From Portulaca oleracea (Eukaryota > Streptophyta > Magnoliopsida > Caryophyllales > Portulacaceae), in NCBI GenBank assembly GCA_029582165.1, contig CM055872.1:50115195-50179194 (forward strand): a stretch of DNA of 64,000 nucleotides, in the 5' to 3' direction. Below the pieces are notes generated by a model. The model was not told the origin of the DNA. It searched no databases and was given only the letters and a program-made list of their open reading frames with translations. Made by a program: the position numbers and the translations under genes. Shown here one piece after another: positions 37,805-48,783 of the stretch (positions are counted from its first letter, which is position 1; every line of letters starts with the position of its first letter).

Positions 37805-37870
37805 GTAATTCTCTATATCTCCAGCAATTTTTTCAAAATGACCTGACATTCTGCTTTGGTTTCTGTGCAG
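37805..37870 (+). other. probable 66-nt intron conserved with TE-B
   Basis: Donor CAGACAG then GTAATT, acceptor TTCTGTGCAG, followed by GGAGTCGTC. TE-B has the same arrangement at 17327-17391. The length fits the short end of plant introns. Confidence 0.6.
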
Positions 37871-37914
37871 GGAGTCGTCACTCACACCAGGTCGCCACTA
37901 AAAGGCGCCATCAT

Positions 37915-38057
37915 CATCCATCATCCGGTCGCCACGTAAAAGAGCGTCGACAGCATCCATCCTCCGGTCGCCACATAAAAGAGCACCGATGTCATCCATC
38001 CACACAACCCAAAACCGATGGCCCTAAGACTGCGGCCCGGAGATTTCCAAAGCTCAG
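37915..38057 (+). repeat. 39-bp repeat copies, matching the left-edge array
   Basis: Two to three copies with GGTCGCCACATAAAAGAGCACC. The same unit, reversed, makes the seven-copy array at 1-290. Confidence 0.8.
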
Positions 38058-38121
38058 GTAAAAATCTGGACCCATTTGCATTTCCAAAAAAATTAATACT
38101 TAATTTTCTTGTGATTTTCAG
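38058..38121 (+). other. probable 64-nt intron before repeat array
   Basis: Donor GCTCAG then GTAAAA, acceptor TGATTTTCAG, followed directly by GTTGCCACATAAAAGAGCACC. It occupies the same position as the 61-nt stretch at 282-342 in the left-edge relic. Confidence 0.55.
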
Positions 38122-38740
38122 GTTGCCACATAAAAGAGCACCATCATCTGGTGGCCGCTAAAAAGGGATCATTCATCATCTGGTTCCCGCTAAAAAGGGA
38201 CCATCCATCATCTGGTTGCCGCTAAAAAGGGACGATCCATCATCCGGTTGCTGCATAAAAGAGCACCATTAGCGACAGTCGTCAAACGATTGCCGCCTAA
38301 AGGCCTCCAACGATGTCCTCAGCGACAGTCGTCCTGCGGTTGCCACCTAAAGGCCTCCAACGATGTTGTCAGCAAAAGTCGTCCAATGGGTTCCACATAA
38401 AGAACTCTGACGATGTTAGCAACAGCAGTCGTTCAACGGATGCCAATTAAAGGTCTCCAACGACATCCTCAACATCAGTCGGCCAACGGTTGCCACCTAA
38501 AGGTTACCAACGACCTCATCATCAACATCTCCAGTCGTCAAACGGTTGCCCCGCCTAAAGGTTTCCGACGACATCACCATCATCAGCATCAGTCATCCAA
38601 CGGTTGCCACCTAAAGGCCTCCGGTGACACCATCATCAGCATCAGTCATCTAACGGTTGCCACCTAAAGGTTTCCGATGACATCATCGACATCTCCAATC
38701 ATCTAACGGTTGCCACCTAAAGGCCTCCGACGACATGAAA
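38122..38740 (+). repeat. tandem repeats with GGTTGCCACCTAAAGG
   Basis: About 13 copies. Short-unit copies (about 39 bp) come first, then longer ones of 50-60 bp with CTCCGACGACATCATC. The array ends about 140 bp before the 3' LTR. Confidence 0.88.
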
Positions 38741-38880
38741 GCGACAATCTTCATTCAGGACGCCGTTGAATGGCAGAAGACCAGCGACAGCATCCATCTT
38801 CAAGTAAGACGTCAAGCAGTCAGCATCTCAGGCTACTTTGACCTTCGTCCTATTCGGACTCGATCAATGTGGGGGCTCTC

Positions 38881-40661
38881 TGTAGACACCAGATTTTGTA
38901 CGGGGACAAGCGTACAAATCAGGAGTAACAAGAAAAGAGGCTAGAAGGAAAGCCCAGCCACTGGGCCTCCATCAATCAAGAGTTACTAGGCCAACCCAAC
39001 ACAAAAAGCCTTCATTTTTCACCTTTTCCACATACATATGCCCACCATTTCGAATCTCATTTTTTTCACAAGTCTTGTTGGCCCTATTTCTGTTGATGAG
39101 AGTAAAGTACACATCATAAGCTTTCCAACGCCTTTTGAATTGCCTCAATCGGAGTCCGGATGAAACAGTTATGGCCGTTTGAAGATCCGGCCCACTAGCT
39201 GAGACAAAACCCGCACGGGTTTTAATCAATAGAGACGACCCAGAAGAAAGGCGACCCAGAAGCAGATCCGACCCAACGACTTCAAAACCCGCGCGGGTTA
39301 TCATGCGGACAAAACGCGTCGTTCAACGTCCACGTCAGCGATCCGTGTGTGGGTATTTTAAAACCCGCGCGGGGTTTAATTTCCGGAATCTGGCGCCAAA
39401 ATCATCTTGATCATCCTCCCTTGATATTAGCCCCATGTGCTTTGACCTTGGCCTTGACTTGGAAGCTACGTGATTGCATGGCATGATCATGGGGATGTGT
39501 CCCCCATGATTTTCCCTCCTAAACCTCACCTTCTCCAACTATAAATACCCCCTCCATTCTTCCACTCATCTCGCCAACAACTCTCATAAACCACCTCTAT
39601 TATTCTCATTTCACCAACTACCATGAACCAAGATCATCATTATCATCCAAACTCTCTTAAACTTCCCTCATCCATAATCACTCTCTAAACCTCTCCGAAT
39701 CACTTTTGTCACATCCATATCATCACCCTAATGTCGTTCCTAAACCACTTCTATATTTCCATCAAAGTCCAAAGTCAAGGCAAAGTCAAGAGTTTCAACC
39801 GGCGCATTCGGGCTCCTAAAATCAAAAGAGGTTCGCTTTATTGCTTTCTTATTATCGTTGTTTAATCATGTAATTTATACGTTAATTCATTTGCTTGTGC
39901 ATATTTTGTAAACAAAAACCTCATTTTATATTGCATGATCTTGAATATAATTTCTTGAAATTAATTAAACTTCTCCTCGCTCTTTTTCATTTTAATGTCG
40001 ATTTTAGTAGAGTCTGTTTTCTAACAGGCGAATTCGAGAGTTCTTATAATTCTCGAATTCATAACTTTACCCCCGGGCTTAGAATCGGGTTTCGTAGACC
40101 GGAGTCACTTTTCATTCTTTTATGGTTTGTCGATTTTCCTTAAATCGGCTGGCGACTCTTTATCACTCTTTTTACAAATCCTTTTGGTTATTTAAAATAA
40201 ACGCAATTGCACAAGAATAATTATAAATAATTTAGTATCACCTTTTTTTATTAATCTAAGGCCACCTAAGAGAAAACGGGCCAGAAGATTGATAAAACCC
40301 TCACGAGTTTTATTAATTTTCACCCCTTTTCTCTAGGTCGAAGATGCATAGGGCCTGGCACATGGCGCCATAAAACCCGCGCGGGTTTCAGGGTCCCATG
40401 GCGATCCCTTTGCTACTTCTTAGGCTCGGACGAAATAGTGGGTCGATACTAAAATTATTAGTAAATTATTTTAGTGTAATTTCATGTATTTTAATAATAT
40501 AAAAGAGTTTGTAAAATAAATAAAGTTTCATCACCCCGAAAATGAATTTCGAAAATAAAAAATATCCTTATTTAAGGGTTAAGCAACCTTAGTCGGCTCC
40601 CGATCATTAGGTAACGCATCCGAGAAAAATTTCCCCGAACGGGAATTTCCCGGGTCCTACA
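38881..40661 (+). repeat. TE-C 3' LTR
   Basis: Runs TGTAGACACCAG to GGGTCCTACA, preceded by TGTGGGGGCTCTC as the likely polypurine tract. TATAAATA is at 39540-39547. Palindromic motifs sit at about 39207, 39285, 39360, 40295 and 40373. Confidence 0.94.
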
Positions 40662-41274
40662 ATGACCATAGAAGTAACAATGCAGGACTTACTTGAATGA
40701 ATTTGAAGATTTTCTTCAGAACCTGAATCACTGATATTTGGAAGTGATTTCGCACTCTTAGAAGCATTATGCTTTTGAGCATCCAACTTATGCTTCATGT
40801 CTTCCATTAAGTAGTCCATAAAAACAACGCAAAAAGAAGAGTTTTTGAAATAATAATTAGCAGGGAAAAAAAAACCTGAGTTTGAAGTTAAAGTAGCTTG
40901 AACTTACTATTAAAAACATTTGTGCGATTTGTTTGAGAGGTTGGGTTCTCGGAGAATAAAGAACGACGAGTTGAGGTTCCCTGAGGTGCATCCGCATCTG
41001 TCCAACTTGTGGCAACTTAACTCTGCCTGTTGGAAGTCAGTTTTCTACCCATTGACTGCAAAAGTTGATTTGTTGATATAATCTTCCTCTTCCTGATAGT
41101 ATTTTCTGTAAATGCCATAATCTAATGCATGCATATTCAATTAGTTTTGTCTAATAGTCTAATAAACAATGATAAGCAAAGTAACTTTTGCTAGGAAAAC
41201 AAATTGGTCACCACTAAAATATAGTATTGCACAAAAACAAGGTAAAACTATGGTACAAATTATTTTTTAAAAGC

Positions 41275-41386
41275 ATGAAATTAAGGAAAGCAATTAAAAG
41301 CTTGAATGAAGAACTAGCATCAACAATGAAATTGGGCAAGAATTTATACCTTTCATGAACAAACTTCTAGAATTGGAATTCCATTT
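41275..41386 (-). repeat. fragment of the tRNA-Asp-primed LTR family
   Basis: Shares phrases with the interior of the LTR to its right (41621-41740): AAAGCAATTAAAAGC, then ACAATGAAATT, then TTATACCTTT. Same orientation, diverged. It abuts exactly the first base of the tRNA sequence at 41387. Confidence 0.6.
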
Positions 41387-41458
41387 GTCGTTGTAGTATA
41401 GTGGTAAGTATTCCCGCCTGTCACGCTGGTGACCCGGGTTCGATCCCCGGCAACGGCG
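41387..41458 (+). tRNA. complete tRNA-Asp (GTC) sequence, probably a reverse-transcribed primer fossil
   Basis: All arms fold: acceptor GTCGTTG with CAACGGC, anticodon GTC in the loop CTGTCAC, T-loop TTCGATC, discriminator G. One anticodon-stem pair is lost (C29 against T41). Immediately after it lies CCA (41459-41461), which plant tRNA genes do not encode. One base later the terminus of an LTR begins. The last 18 nt plus CCA are, on the minus strand, the primer site TGGCGCCGTTGCCGGGGA. The likely origin is copying of the whole primer tRNA during reverse transcription, not a chromosomal tRNA gene. A and B box sequences are present, so low-level transcription cannot be excluded. Confidence 0.85.
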
Positions 41459-41462
41459 CCAT

Positions 41463-42812
41463 TGTTCGGTTGTAATTTTTGTGGTTTTATAAGTTAAGGT
41501 TGTCGATCTCAAGGATGGGTGTGAGGCTTGATTAAGGGTAATCGGTTTGTGGAAAGGGGTTTTTCTCAATGCGGAAAGCAATAAATAATGTAAAGGGAAG
41601 CAATTAAATCTAACCTAGGCATGAATCAAAGAAAGCAATTAAAAGCATGAAATCAAATAAAGCAATTAAAGCAAGGAATGGAAATCTAGAATGAACAATG
41701 AAATTAGAGACAAGAAATTATACCTTTGATGACCAAAATCTTCTAACCTTCAATCTACCTTTGCAATTTCCCCCGAACAAACAAGAAAATGTGGATTGGA
41801 TTACCAAGGATCTCCCAAATTCTCACTAGGAAGTAGAATTGAAATTCCTTGACCCTCCTCCCCACTAAAAGATGGATTTGATGTGGCTAACCCTAGAAAG
41901 CTTTGAAATCAAGTCAATAATGGAAATTAGAGAGAGAGAGAGAGAGAGAAGAGAGAGAAAGCGTGTAAAACTTCAATGGAAACTTGCTTGAATTGAGAAA
42001 GCTTGAGAAAGTTTGAATACAAATGCTAGAAATCTATGAAAGCTTGAAGAATAATGAAGAACAATTGAAAACTTGAAGAACAATTAAGAGAGATTAAAGC
42101 AAATAAAGGAAAGCAATTAAATCTAATTCTACTCCTAAACTACCTAGGCTAATCCCCTTTTTCTTGGATTAATACAAGTGGGTATTTATAGAAGAAGGAA
42201 AAATACAACCCAAAACCCTAGAACAAATCGCAGCACGCGCGTCTGCAGACAGAGTAGCTCGGGCGAGCCAGCGTTCTGGCTGGTGTCTTTGTTGCCCCAG
42301 AAGCCTGGCTCGGGCGAGCCACTGTTCTGGGCAGCTTTTTCCCTGCCGACTTCAAACGCGCATTACTTCTTCATCCGAACTCCGTTTTAGGCCCGTAAGA
42401 TATCGATGGAAAGCTCTCGGTGTGTACTTTAAGCTCCCAAAATTTCAGACCAATCGGAGTTGTAACGAAGGAGTTATGACCCAAAGGGGAAGGCACATGT
42501 ATTTCGAACCTTTGAGTTTGTACCGTTCCCCTGTTTTGCGCCAATCTTGATATTGAATTTCCGGCTTCGGTTTCACCTCGGCTCTCGGCTCGGGTTGACG
42601 TGGTTTGAATCGGATCTCGGCTCGGGTTGACTTGGTTTGACTCGGGAAATAGCTCGGGATTCCCTAAAATCCTTCAATTAAGCCAAAACTTCTTCTAACT
42701 CCTTATTTTCCTACAAACACCAAATCATTATATCTAATATATAAATAGGGGTTAAAACAAGCAAATATACCCTATAAAAGAGAAGAATTTCGACTCGGAA
42801 CGAGGCCGAACA
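41463..42812 (-). repeat. LTR of a tRNA-Asp-primed element, 1350 bp
   Basis: On the minus strand it starts TGTTCGGCCTCG at 42812 and ends CAACCGAACA at 41463. The termini form the short inverted repeat TGTTCGG/CCGAACA. Two copies of the palindrome GGCTCGGGCGAGCC or nearly so lie at 42257-42269 and 42307-42320. An AG microsatellite is at 41932-41950. GTCAC follows the right end (42813-42817) and also occurs at 41207-41211, which may be the target duplication. No internal coding region is attached. Confidence 0.82.
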
Positions 42813-42897
42813 GTCACTCAGCATAGTCATTTCAGAAAATTGAAATAAGTAAATGCTCATCTTCATTTAACAAATACAAACGAGATTGAAAACATTG

Positions 42898-45800
42898 CTA
42901 ATCAGAACCATAGTCATATAAGGTATCGTCTTCTTCATCACTTTCATATGTACTGTAGTCAGACTCCATATCAACATCATCATTCTCTTGAATCACATCA
43001 ATGAACGGTTCATCCAGTGTTAGTCCCTCAATATCCTCTCTAGCATAATTCATTTCATCTTCACGGAGCACATTGCAATCAACTCCTTGAATGGGATCCA
43101 CTTCCGATATGGCATCTGCTTCCATTTCATACAAATCTCTTGGCTTAGTAGCAATTGCTACATGCCAATTTTTCTCCTTCGGCTCTCGCACATAAAAGAC
43201 TTGAATTGCTTGAGATGCAAGAATAAATGGTTCGTTTGTTATCCAACGTGATTTAAGGTTAACTTGAGTGAATTTGTATTCATCTTGTTTGACCCCTTTA
43301 ATTGGATCCACCCAATCACATCGAAACAAGACGACCTTTCTTCCTTGAGGATAACTCAACTCAATTATCTCAATCAATACACCATAACAAGCTGATTCTC
43401 CCTCTTCAGTGATTGAGTTGACCATAACACCAGAATTTTGGTTGACACCCTTGTCGACTTCCTTTACACGCTAGTTGTACCCATTACAACTGATCTTAGC
43501 CTTGGTCTTTATACACATGTCTGGAAATCTACTTAAGTATTTTAAGTCAACAGCTATCTTATCATCAGATAGAAGATGCCTAGAAACCTGAAAAATAAGC
43601 ATTATATGTTAAATAGGTTGTATTTAACTAGTTCACGAATTACATAACCACATTTCTTGACATTTACATTGTGGGAAAACCAATTCGGAAACCTCGTTTT
43701 ATGAATCTCAATTAGAGATTCATCTTCAGATTGAAACTCACTGCTAACTTACTCATAATGCTCTCTGAAATAGTAGACAACAGAAGAATAAGAAATGAGA
43801 GATATGCTTGAAAAATTTTGAACGACACTTGGATACTCAAACTTACTATGCATACGCTTCAACTTCATCGCAATTAGACAACACGTAATTGTGTGCTTGA
43901 TCAGTTACCGTATAATCAGGTTGCATGTCTTTCAATGCAGATAATGGGCGGTAACTTAAAGAGAATACCGATAGTCCATTGTAGGTGTAACCACCATCTT
44001 CATGCTTCCTAGAGAATCTATTCTCCCTTGTCTCAACCCCGTGTAAATACCTTGCACAGTATGTTAGACATTCTTGGGCAATATATCTTTCAGCAATTGA
44101 AGACTCGGGGCGGCTTTTATTTCCGACCCACCCTTTAAACCACTTCAAATCCCTAAAACCATCATGTGTTACTATAGTTGGTAAAAAAAAAATTTTTTTG
44201 AAAGGAAATATAGTCAGAAATTTACCTTTCCACAGGATACATCCAATGATACATAACTGGACCAGCAATTTTCGCTTCATGTAGAAGATGCACCATTAGG
44301 TGCACCATTATATCAAAGAAAGAAGGTGAGAAATGGCCTCTAAATGTCATAGTAACAAATAAGCACGATCTTGCAAGTTCTCAAAATCCTGAGTTGTTGC
44401 AACCTTAGAACAAAGGTCTTTGAAGAAGTTACTCAAATCAATGAGAACAGCGCCCAAATTCTTATTTTTCATTTTTCTTGCAACTAGTGGTAGTAATTGC
44501 TGCATTATAATATGATGGTCATGACTTTTTAAGCCATAAATTTTACCATCTATAATGCGCCTCTTGATATTTGACGCATATCCATCTGGCACTTTCACAG
44601 ATGCTAATATATTTATGAACTCCTCCTTCTCTTTCTTGCTTAGTGTATAGCATGCTGGAGGCACATATGTCTTACTACCATGGTCAACAGGGTGGAGATT
44701 TTGCCTTATGTTCATATCTTTCAAATCAAGGCGTGATTGCAAAGTATCTTTTGTGTTTCCATCAATGCCTAATAATGTACCAAGAATGGTCTCTGAAACA
44801 TTCTTTTCCACATGCATAAAATCTATGTTATGACGTACTCAGAGATCCTTCCAATATTCGAGTTGAAAAAAGATACTTTTTTTCTTCCAAGGCATTGTTT
44901 TATCTCCAATACTTCTTTCATTCTTCTGTAGAATATCCGGGTTTTTACCAAATGTAACCTCAAGACCATCCATTGGTTATACCAAATCGTCCCCAGAAAG
45001 TAACTCAGGAGGAGGTCTCATTTCAGTCTCTCCATTAAATGCCTTTTTACTATGACGAAATTTATGATCTGCTAGTAAGAAATGACGATGCCGCATGTAG
45101 CACAGTTTTCTACTTCTTTTCAAGTAAAGGGAACATGTATCAACGTTGCAATGTGCACATGCATACCTCCCTTTAGTTTTCCAACCTGACAAATTTCCAT
45201 GCGCTAGAAAATCATTAATGGTAGTCAATAAAGCTCCTCGTACGACACACAACTCATCTTTTGAAGCATCATACATTTCCACTCTCGTCTTGCATAACTC
45301 CTGTAGTTCATCAATCAATGGTTCTAGGTACACATCAATGCCATTACCTGGCCCCTTAGGTCCAAGTATAAGCAAGGAAAGCATCAAGTAAGACTGCTTC
45401 CTGCATAGCCAGGGAGGCAAATTATATGCCATTAGAACGATAGACCATATGCTATATTAGGTACCCATAATTCCAAATGGATTAAAACCATCACTCGCCA
45501 AGCAAAGCCTAACATTTCGAGGATCGCTTGCAAAATTTGGGTACTTAGCATCAAAATCTTTCCAAGCCTCAAAGTCTGCAGGATGTCTTAATTTTCCGTC
45601 CTTTGTACGCCCTTCCGCATGCCATCTCATTAAAGGTGTTGTCTTAGATGACAGATAAAGCCTTTTAAGACTAGGTATTAATGGAAAATGATGCAAAACT
45701 TTCACTGGAATTGGATTCCCAGAAGCTCGTCTCGTGATTGTGCCATCATCTTCCATCTTATACCTTGAAGCATTACACTTTGGGCATCTATCTAAATCAA

Positions 45801-46488
45801 TCTTATCCTGCGAAAAAAGAACACAATCATTGGGACATGCATCGATCTTGTTATAATCAAGACCAAATTGCCTAATGATTCTACGAGTCTGATGAAAGGA
45901 GTTTGGAAACGTAGAATCTTTAGGAAGGGCTCGTTTGAAGAGTTTTAAGAATGCATCAAACGCGCCATCACTCACCCCATACAAACATTTAAGGTGATAC
46001 ATCTCAATAACAAAAGATAATTTACTGAAACCTTCACAATCAGGATAGAGGGGTTGTCCTTCTTCTTGAACTAACTTAACAAATTCCTTTGCCTCATCGT
46101 TGGGGCCTGATGAATTATTATTCGGTCTATGAGGTTCAAAAGCATCTCTTATCATCCCATCCATGTCATGTTCAAAGGATCCATAACTTCATCAAAAAAT
46201 TCAGACTCAAACATGTCATTCAACATCATGGTCATCTTCAGTTGGCTCACCATGGAAAATCCAATAACATTTTTGGTAATCAGCATCCATCTCTTTCACT
46301 AAAAGGTGACCTCTAACAGTTTGTCTCGTATGATAAAACTGGTTTGCACAAATTGAACACGGACATGCAATCTTATCATCGACGGAAGAAGTAGCACATG
46401 CATGATCAATAAAGACATCTAAATATGCCTGATACTCATTGTTTATTATCCTCCATTTCACCGAAGACTTATCTTTGAACACATCCAT
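42898..46488 (-). pseudogene. tnp2-type CACTA transposase gene of CACTA-1 (degenerate)
   Basis: Domains in order on the minus strand: transposase-associated N-terminus (46488-46216, CPCSICANQFYHTRQTVRGH); the tnp2 core (46164-44850, with LYLSSKTTPLMRWHAEGR, DGFNPFG and YNLPPWLC); a DUF4218-like part (44817-43846, MHVEKNVSETILGTLLG, SHDHHIIMQQLLP); and a DUF4216-like part (43425-42898, VVLFRCDWVDP), ending in an acidic tail. An intron lies near 44231-44180. Lesions visible: frameshifts near 46216 and 46165, stops at 45457, 44977 and 44839, a stop and frameshift near 44345, and a stop near 43470. The product would cut and join CACTA ends. It cannot be functional now. Confidence 0.9.
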
Positions 46489-48070
46489 AGATACAAAAAC
46501 CTACATATTTCATTTTACAACTGTAGATTACTCTCAAATATAAAAATAAATAAAAACCACGCATAGGCGAAATAAATTCATGAAATACAAGCAGATATGA
46601 AGTTTAGATGGAGACAAGAAATCAACAAGAAAATACGTCGGGAAAGCTACTCACCGCATACTATCTAAAGTTTCAAGATCCAACGAATACAGCTCCTCAA
46701 CCTACAAAAATCTGATGAGCACAATTCAGAGCATGAAACAGGAGGGAATCCTCATAGTCAACAAGAGTTACATATGCATATTACAGAACAATATGACTAG
46801 TAAAATGATCAAACTTCAAACAGAAATAGCACAAACTTGCATATAATTGTATCCTGATACAACTAGGACTAGAAATAGAACAACTGTATCATCCCCTCTT
46901 TCTAAGGTTCAAAACAGAGAACATGTTCGACATTTTACTCAACTAATAAGGTCCATAAAGAAAAATCATACCCCTCTATCCCTAAAATGTGATAGGAAGT
47001 CCAAAAACATTTTCATAAGCAATCTAACAACCTTGAGCCCATAAATGGATATGTAGGCAGGTCACATCATCTATTCTTGGATGAATTAAAGTCATCACCC
47101 CAAATTTCAATAAATCAACAACACAAATTAAAAAAGGATACCACTTCTAAGAAATGAACAAACTCCTTTATATGACCATTTAGTTACTTGACAGTAAGTA
47201 CATCAAAACTTCAAAAATGTAAGAATCAATATTCATCTTTTTCTAGTTTCCCTGTCAAACTTTCATTTAAACAAGTTGATATACATGGCCACTTGGATAA
47301 CCCAACAAAATAAACCATAAGTATAAACAACATAAATAATCAGATGAGTGTTAATGAGTGTGTTAATGAGTCAATTCACCCAGAGTCAAATTGATAGTAC
47401 TCCGCAAACAACTTAGTTACAACATAAATAAAGAAGTATAAACAACTTGATAGTACTCCGTAAACAAATTGGAGACGCAAAAGAGGCAATTCTCCTTGAG
47501 TCAGAACCTGGAAGTAATCTATTATATTCAATAACTTAGTTACAACTTGATATTCAAATACAGGGCTGATGAGTCATGAATAGATCGAAATTGGTTGCAG
47601 TAAATGAGAACAAGTAGAGAGATTGGTCATTGTTTCCTATTGCCCTTGAGTAAAAGATAAAGAGCCAAAAGGACAGGCGTTGAAATCAAGAGAAGAGCCT
47701 GGACTATGTAGGTCGAGTGATGTCTGGAAGCCTGATTAGGGCAATTGAGTCAGGGTAGCACAAAAAAAATCATCAGATGAGTCAAGAATTACCAGAGAAA
47801 ACGAGCAAAGGGACTGCGACGGGGACGGGGGCCTGATGGGGGACTGCTACGGTGAGCAGATGAGGGACTGCGACGGCGGCGACGAGGAGAAGAGGTAGGT
47901 GGACGGCAAAGACGAGCAGAGGGGGACGGCGACGGGGAGCACACGAGCAGAGGGGGATAGCGATGGAGAGCAGTGTGGAGGAGGGGGTCGTGATAGGGTT
48001 AGGGAATAGGGAGACTGAAGTTTTTCAATTTTGTTAAGTTTGTGTTTTTGCAATTTTTTAGTGGACTTGG
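46489..48070 (-). other. CACTA-1 5' region, non-coding
   Basis: About 1.5 kb between the transposase start and the terminal repeats. A G-rich, GACGGCGACGGGG-like segment at 47815-47990 stands out from its AT-rich surroundings. No gene is supported. Confidence 0.5.
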
Positions 48071-48348
48071 CGCCCAAGTGTTTAGAGTGATACCAACAGT
48101 TTCTTATCTGTCGGTAAAAACACTGTTATACCAACATAAAATTTAATTGTTGGTACTATGAATCTAATACCAACAGTTCAATTTGTATCTGTTGGTATAA
48201 AATGTTTTACCAAAAGATAAAATATTTGTTGGTAAATTATTAATAATACCGACAGATGTTTAATCTGTTGGTAAATAAGCACTTTTACCAGCAGATAATG
48301 TATCTGTCACTAGCAATCTGTTGGTAAAAGTCACTTTCTTTTGTAATG
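48070..48348 (-). repeat. CACTA-1 sub-terminal repeats and terminus
   Basis: Around ten copies of ACCAACAGAT or its complement, in both orientations, within 280 bp. These are the presumed tnpA binding sites. The terminal pentamer is CATTA where CACTA is expected. Confidence 0.85.
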
Positions 48349-48783
48349 CAATCGCATGTATTTGCATTTATCTGAAGATTGTTAGTGGTCATTGACCCTC
48401 AAAGTGTTTATCTATTTCAAAGTTTCAAAACATCGCTCTATCTACTTTTACATTGGTTTGGTATTCATCTAGATTATATTTGGTTGACCTCGATGAATTG
48501 ATAAGTTTTGGGAGTTAGCATGAGGAGGACAGTAAATGTAAATGTAAAACTAACTCTTAATTTTCTTAGTCTTGAGTTATATTCCAAATACCCCGTTTGA
48601 GTCTTTTGATTTTTGTCTCGAGTGTTTCTTTTCTTATTTCTTCTTGTTTGATGTGTTAGACTTTCTTGAAGGCAAGTAAGAGCTAATCATGGACGGATTT
48701 GATAAAGAATCAATTCTAGAAGATAATTAGGAAATTGCATCAACTTGAAGCTTATCTCCCGCTTTAAGGCAGGAATTGGATTA
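48349..48783. other. no gene seen; probably 3' of the gag relic
   Basis: AT-rich sequence between CACTA-1 and the gag stop codon. It may be further Athila-like internal sequence. Confidence 0.35.

Larger units (their letters stand above)
29445..40661 (+). mobile_element. TE-C: 11.2-kb non-coding LTR retrotransposon (LARD-like)
   Basis: LTRs of 1769 and 1781 bp flank 7.7 kb. The target duplication ATGAC is exact (29440-29444 and 40662-40666). The primer site at 31217-31234 is for tRNA-Arg. The internal region is an ordered series of tandem-repeat modules matching TE-A in reverse, with two intron-like segments near the 3' LTR. No gag or pol sequence was found in any frame. The LTRs are nearly identical apart from scattered changes and one 15-20-bp indel near 29915/39350, so this is probably the youngest of the three elements. 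Confidence 0.94.
28433..41118 (-). pseudogene. tnpA-like (Ptta/En/Spm, Transposase_24) gene of CACTA-1, interrupted by TE-C
   Basis: An ATG at 41118 opens a basic N-terminus (AFTENTIRKRKII). Further exon-like blocks lie at about 40910-41010 and 40693-40819 (MDYLMEDMKHKLDAQKHN, donor GTAAGT). On the far side of TE-C are 29290-29400 and 29035-29095. The last, 28433-28800, has the family core: VNEDQQPIGDSARKMSSLIG, then LARNPKKLPL and DWRKIPRAAKEAIWQEVK, ending at a GTATGC donor. The next exon is missing. The blocks at 29290-29400 and 29035-29095 are copies of one another, sharing WQGHP at the start and DSTTRRSIG at the end. In En/Spm the tnpA product binds sub-terminal repeats and assists the tnp2 transposase. 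TE-C sits in an intron and need not have broken the frame. Exon limits other than donors are approximate. Confidence 0.75.
28431..48348 (-). mobile_element. CACTA-1: decayed CACTA (En/Spm) DNA transposon
   Basis: On the minus strand it starts with CATTACAAAAGAAAGTGAC at 48348, a mutated CACTACAA terminus. Sub-terminal repeats of ACCAACAGATA follow, then a tnp2-type transposase gene, then a tnpA-like (Ptta) gene. Both genes are broken. The 3' end was not found, so the left coordinate is the end of the last exon. TE-C and a tRNA-Asp-primed LTR are inserted in it, adding about 12.8 kb. Confidence 0.85.

Noticed and set aside
37480..38740. CRISPR-like or satellite array
   Set aside because: Repeat units lack constant spacers and sit in a defined place inside an LTR element; plant context excludes CRISPR.
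41387..41461. An ordinary chromosomal tRNA-Asp gene
   Set aside because: CCA is encoded and the LTR end follows after one base, which fits reverse transcription of a primer better than a gene.
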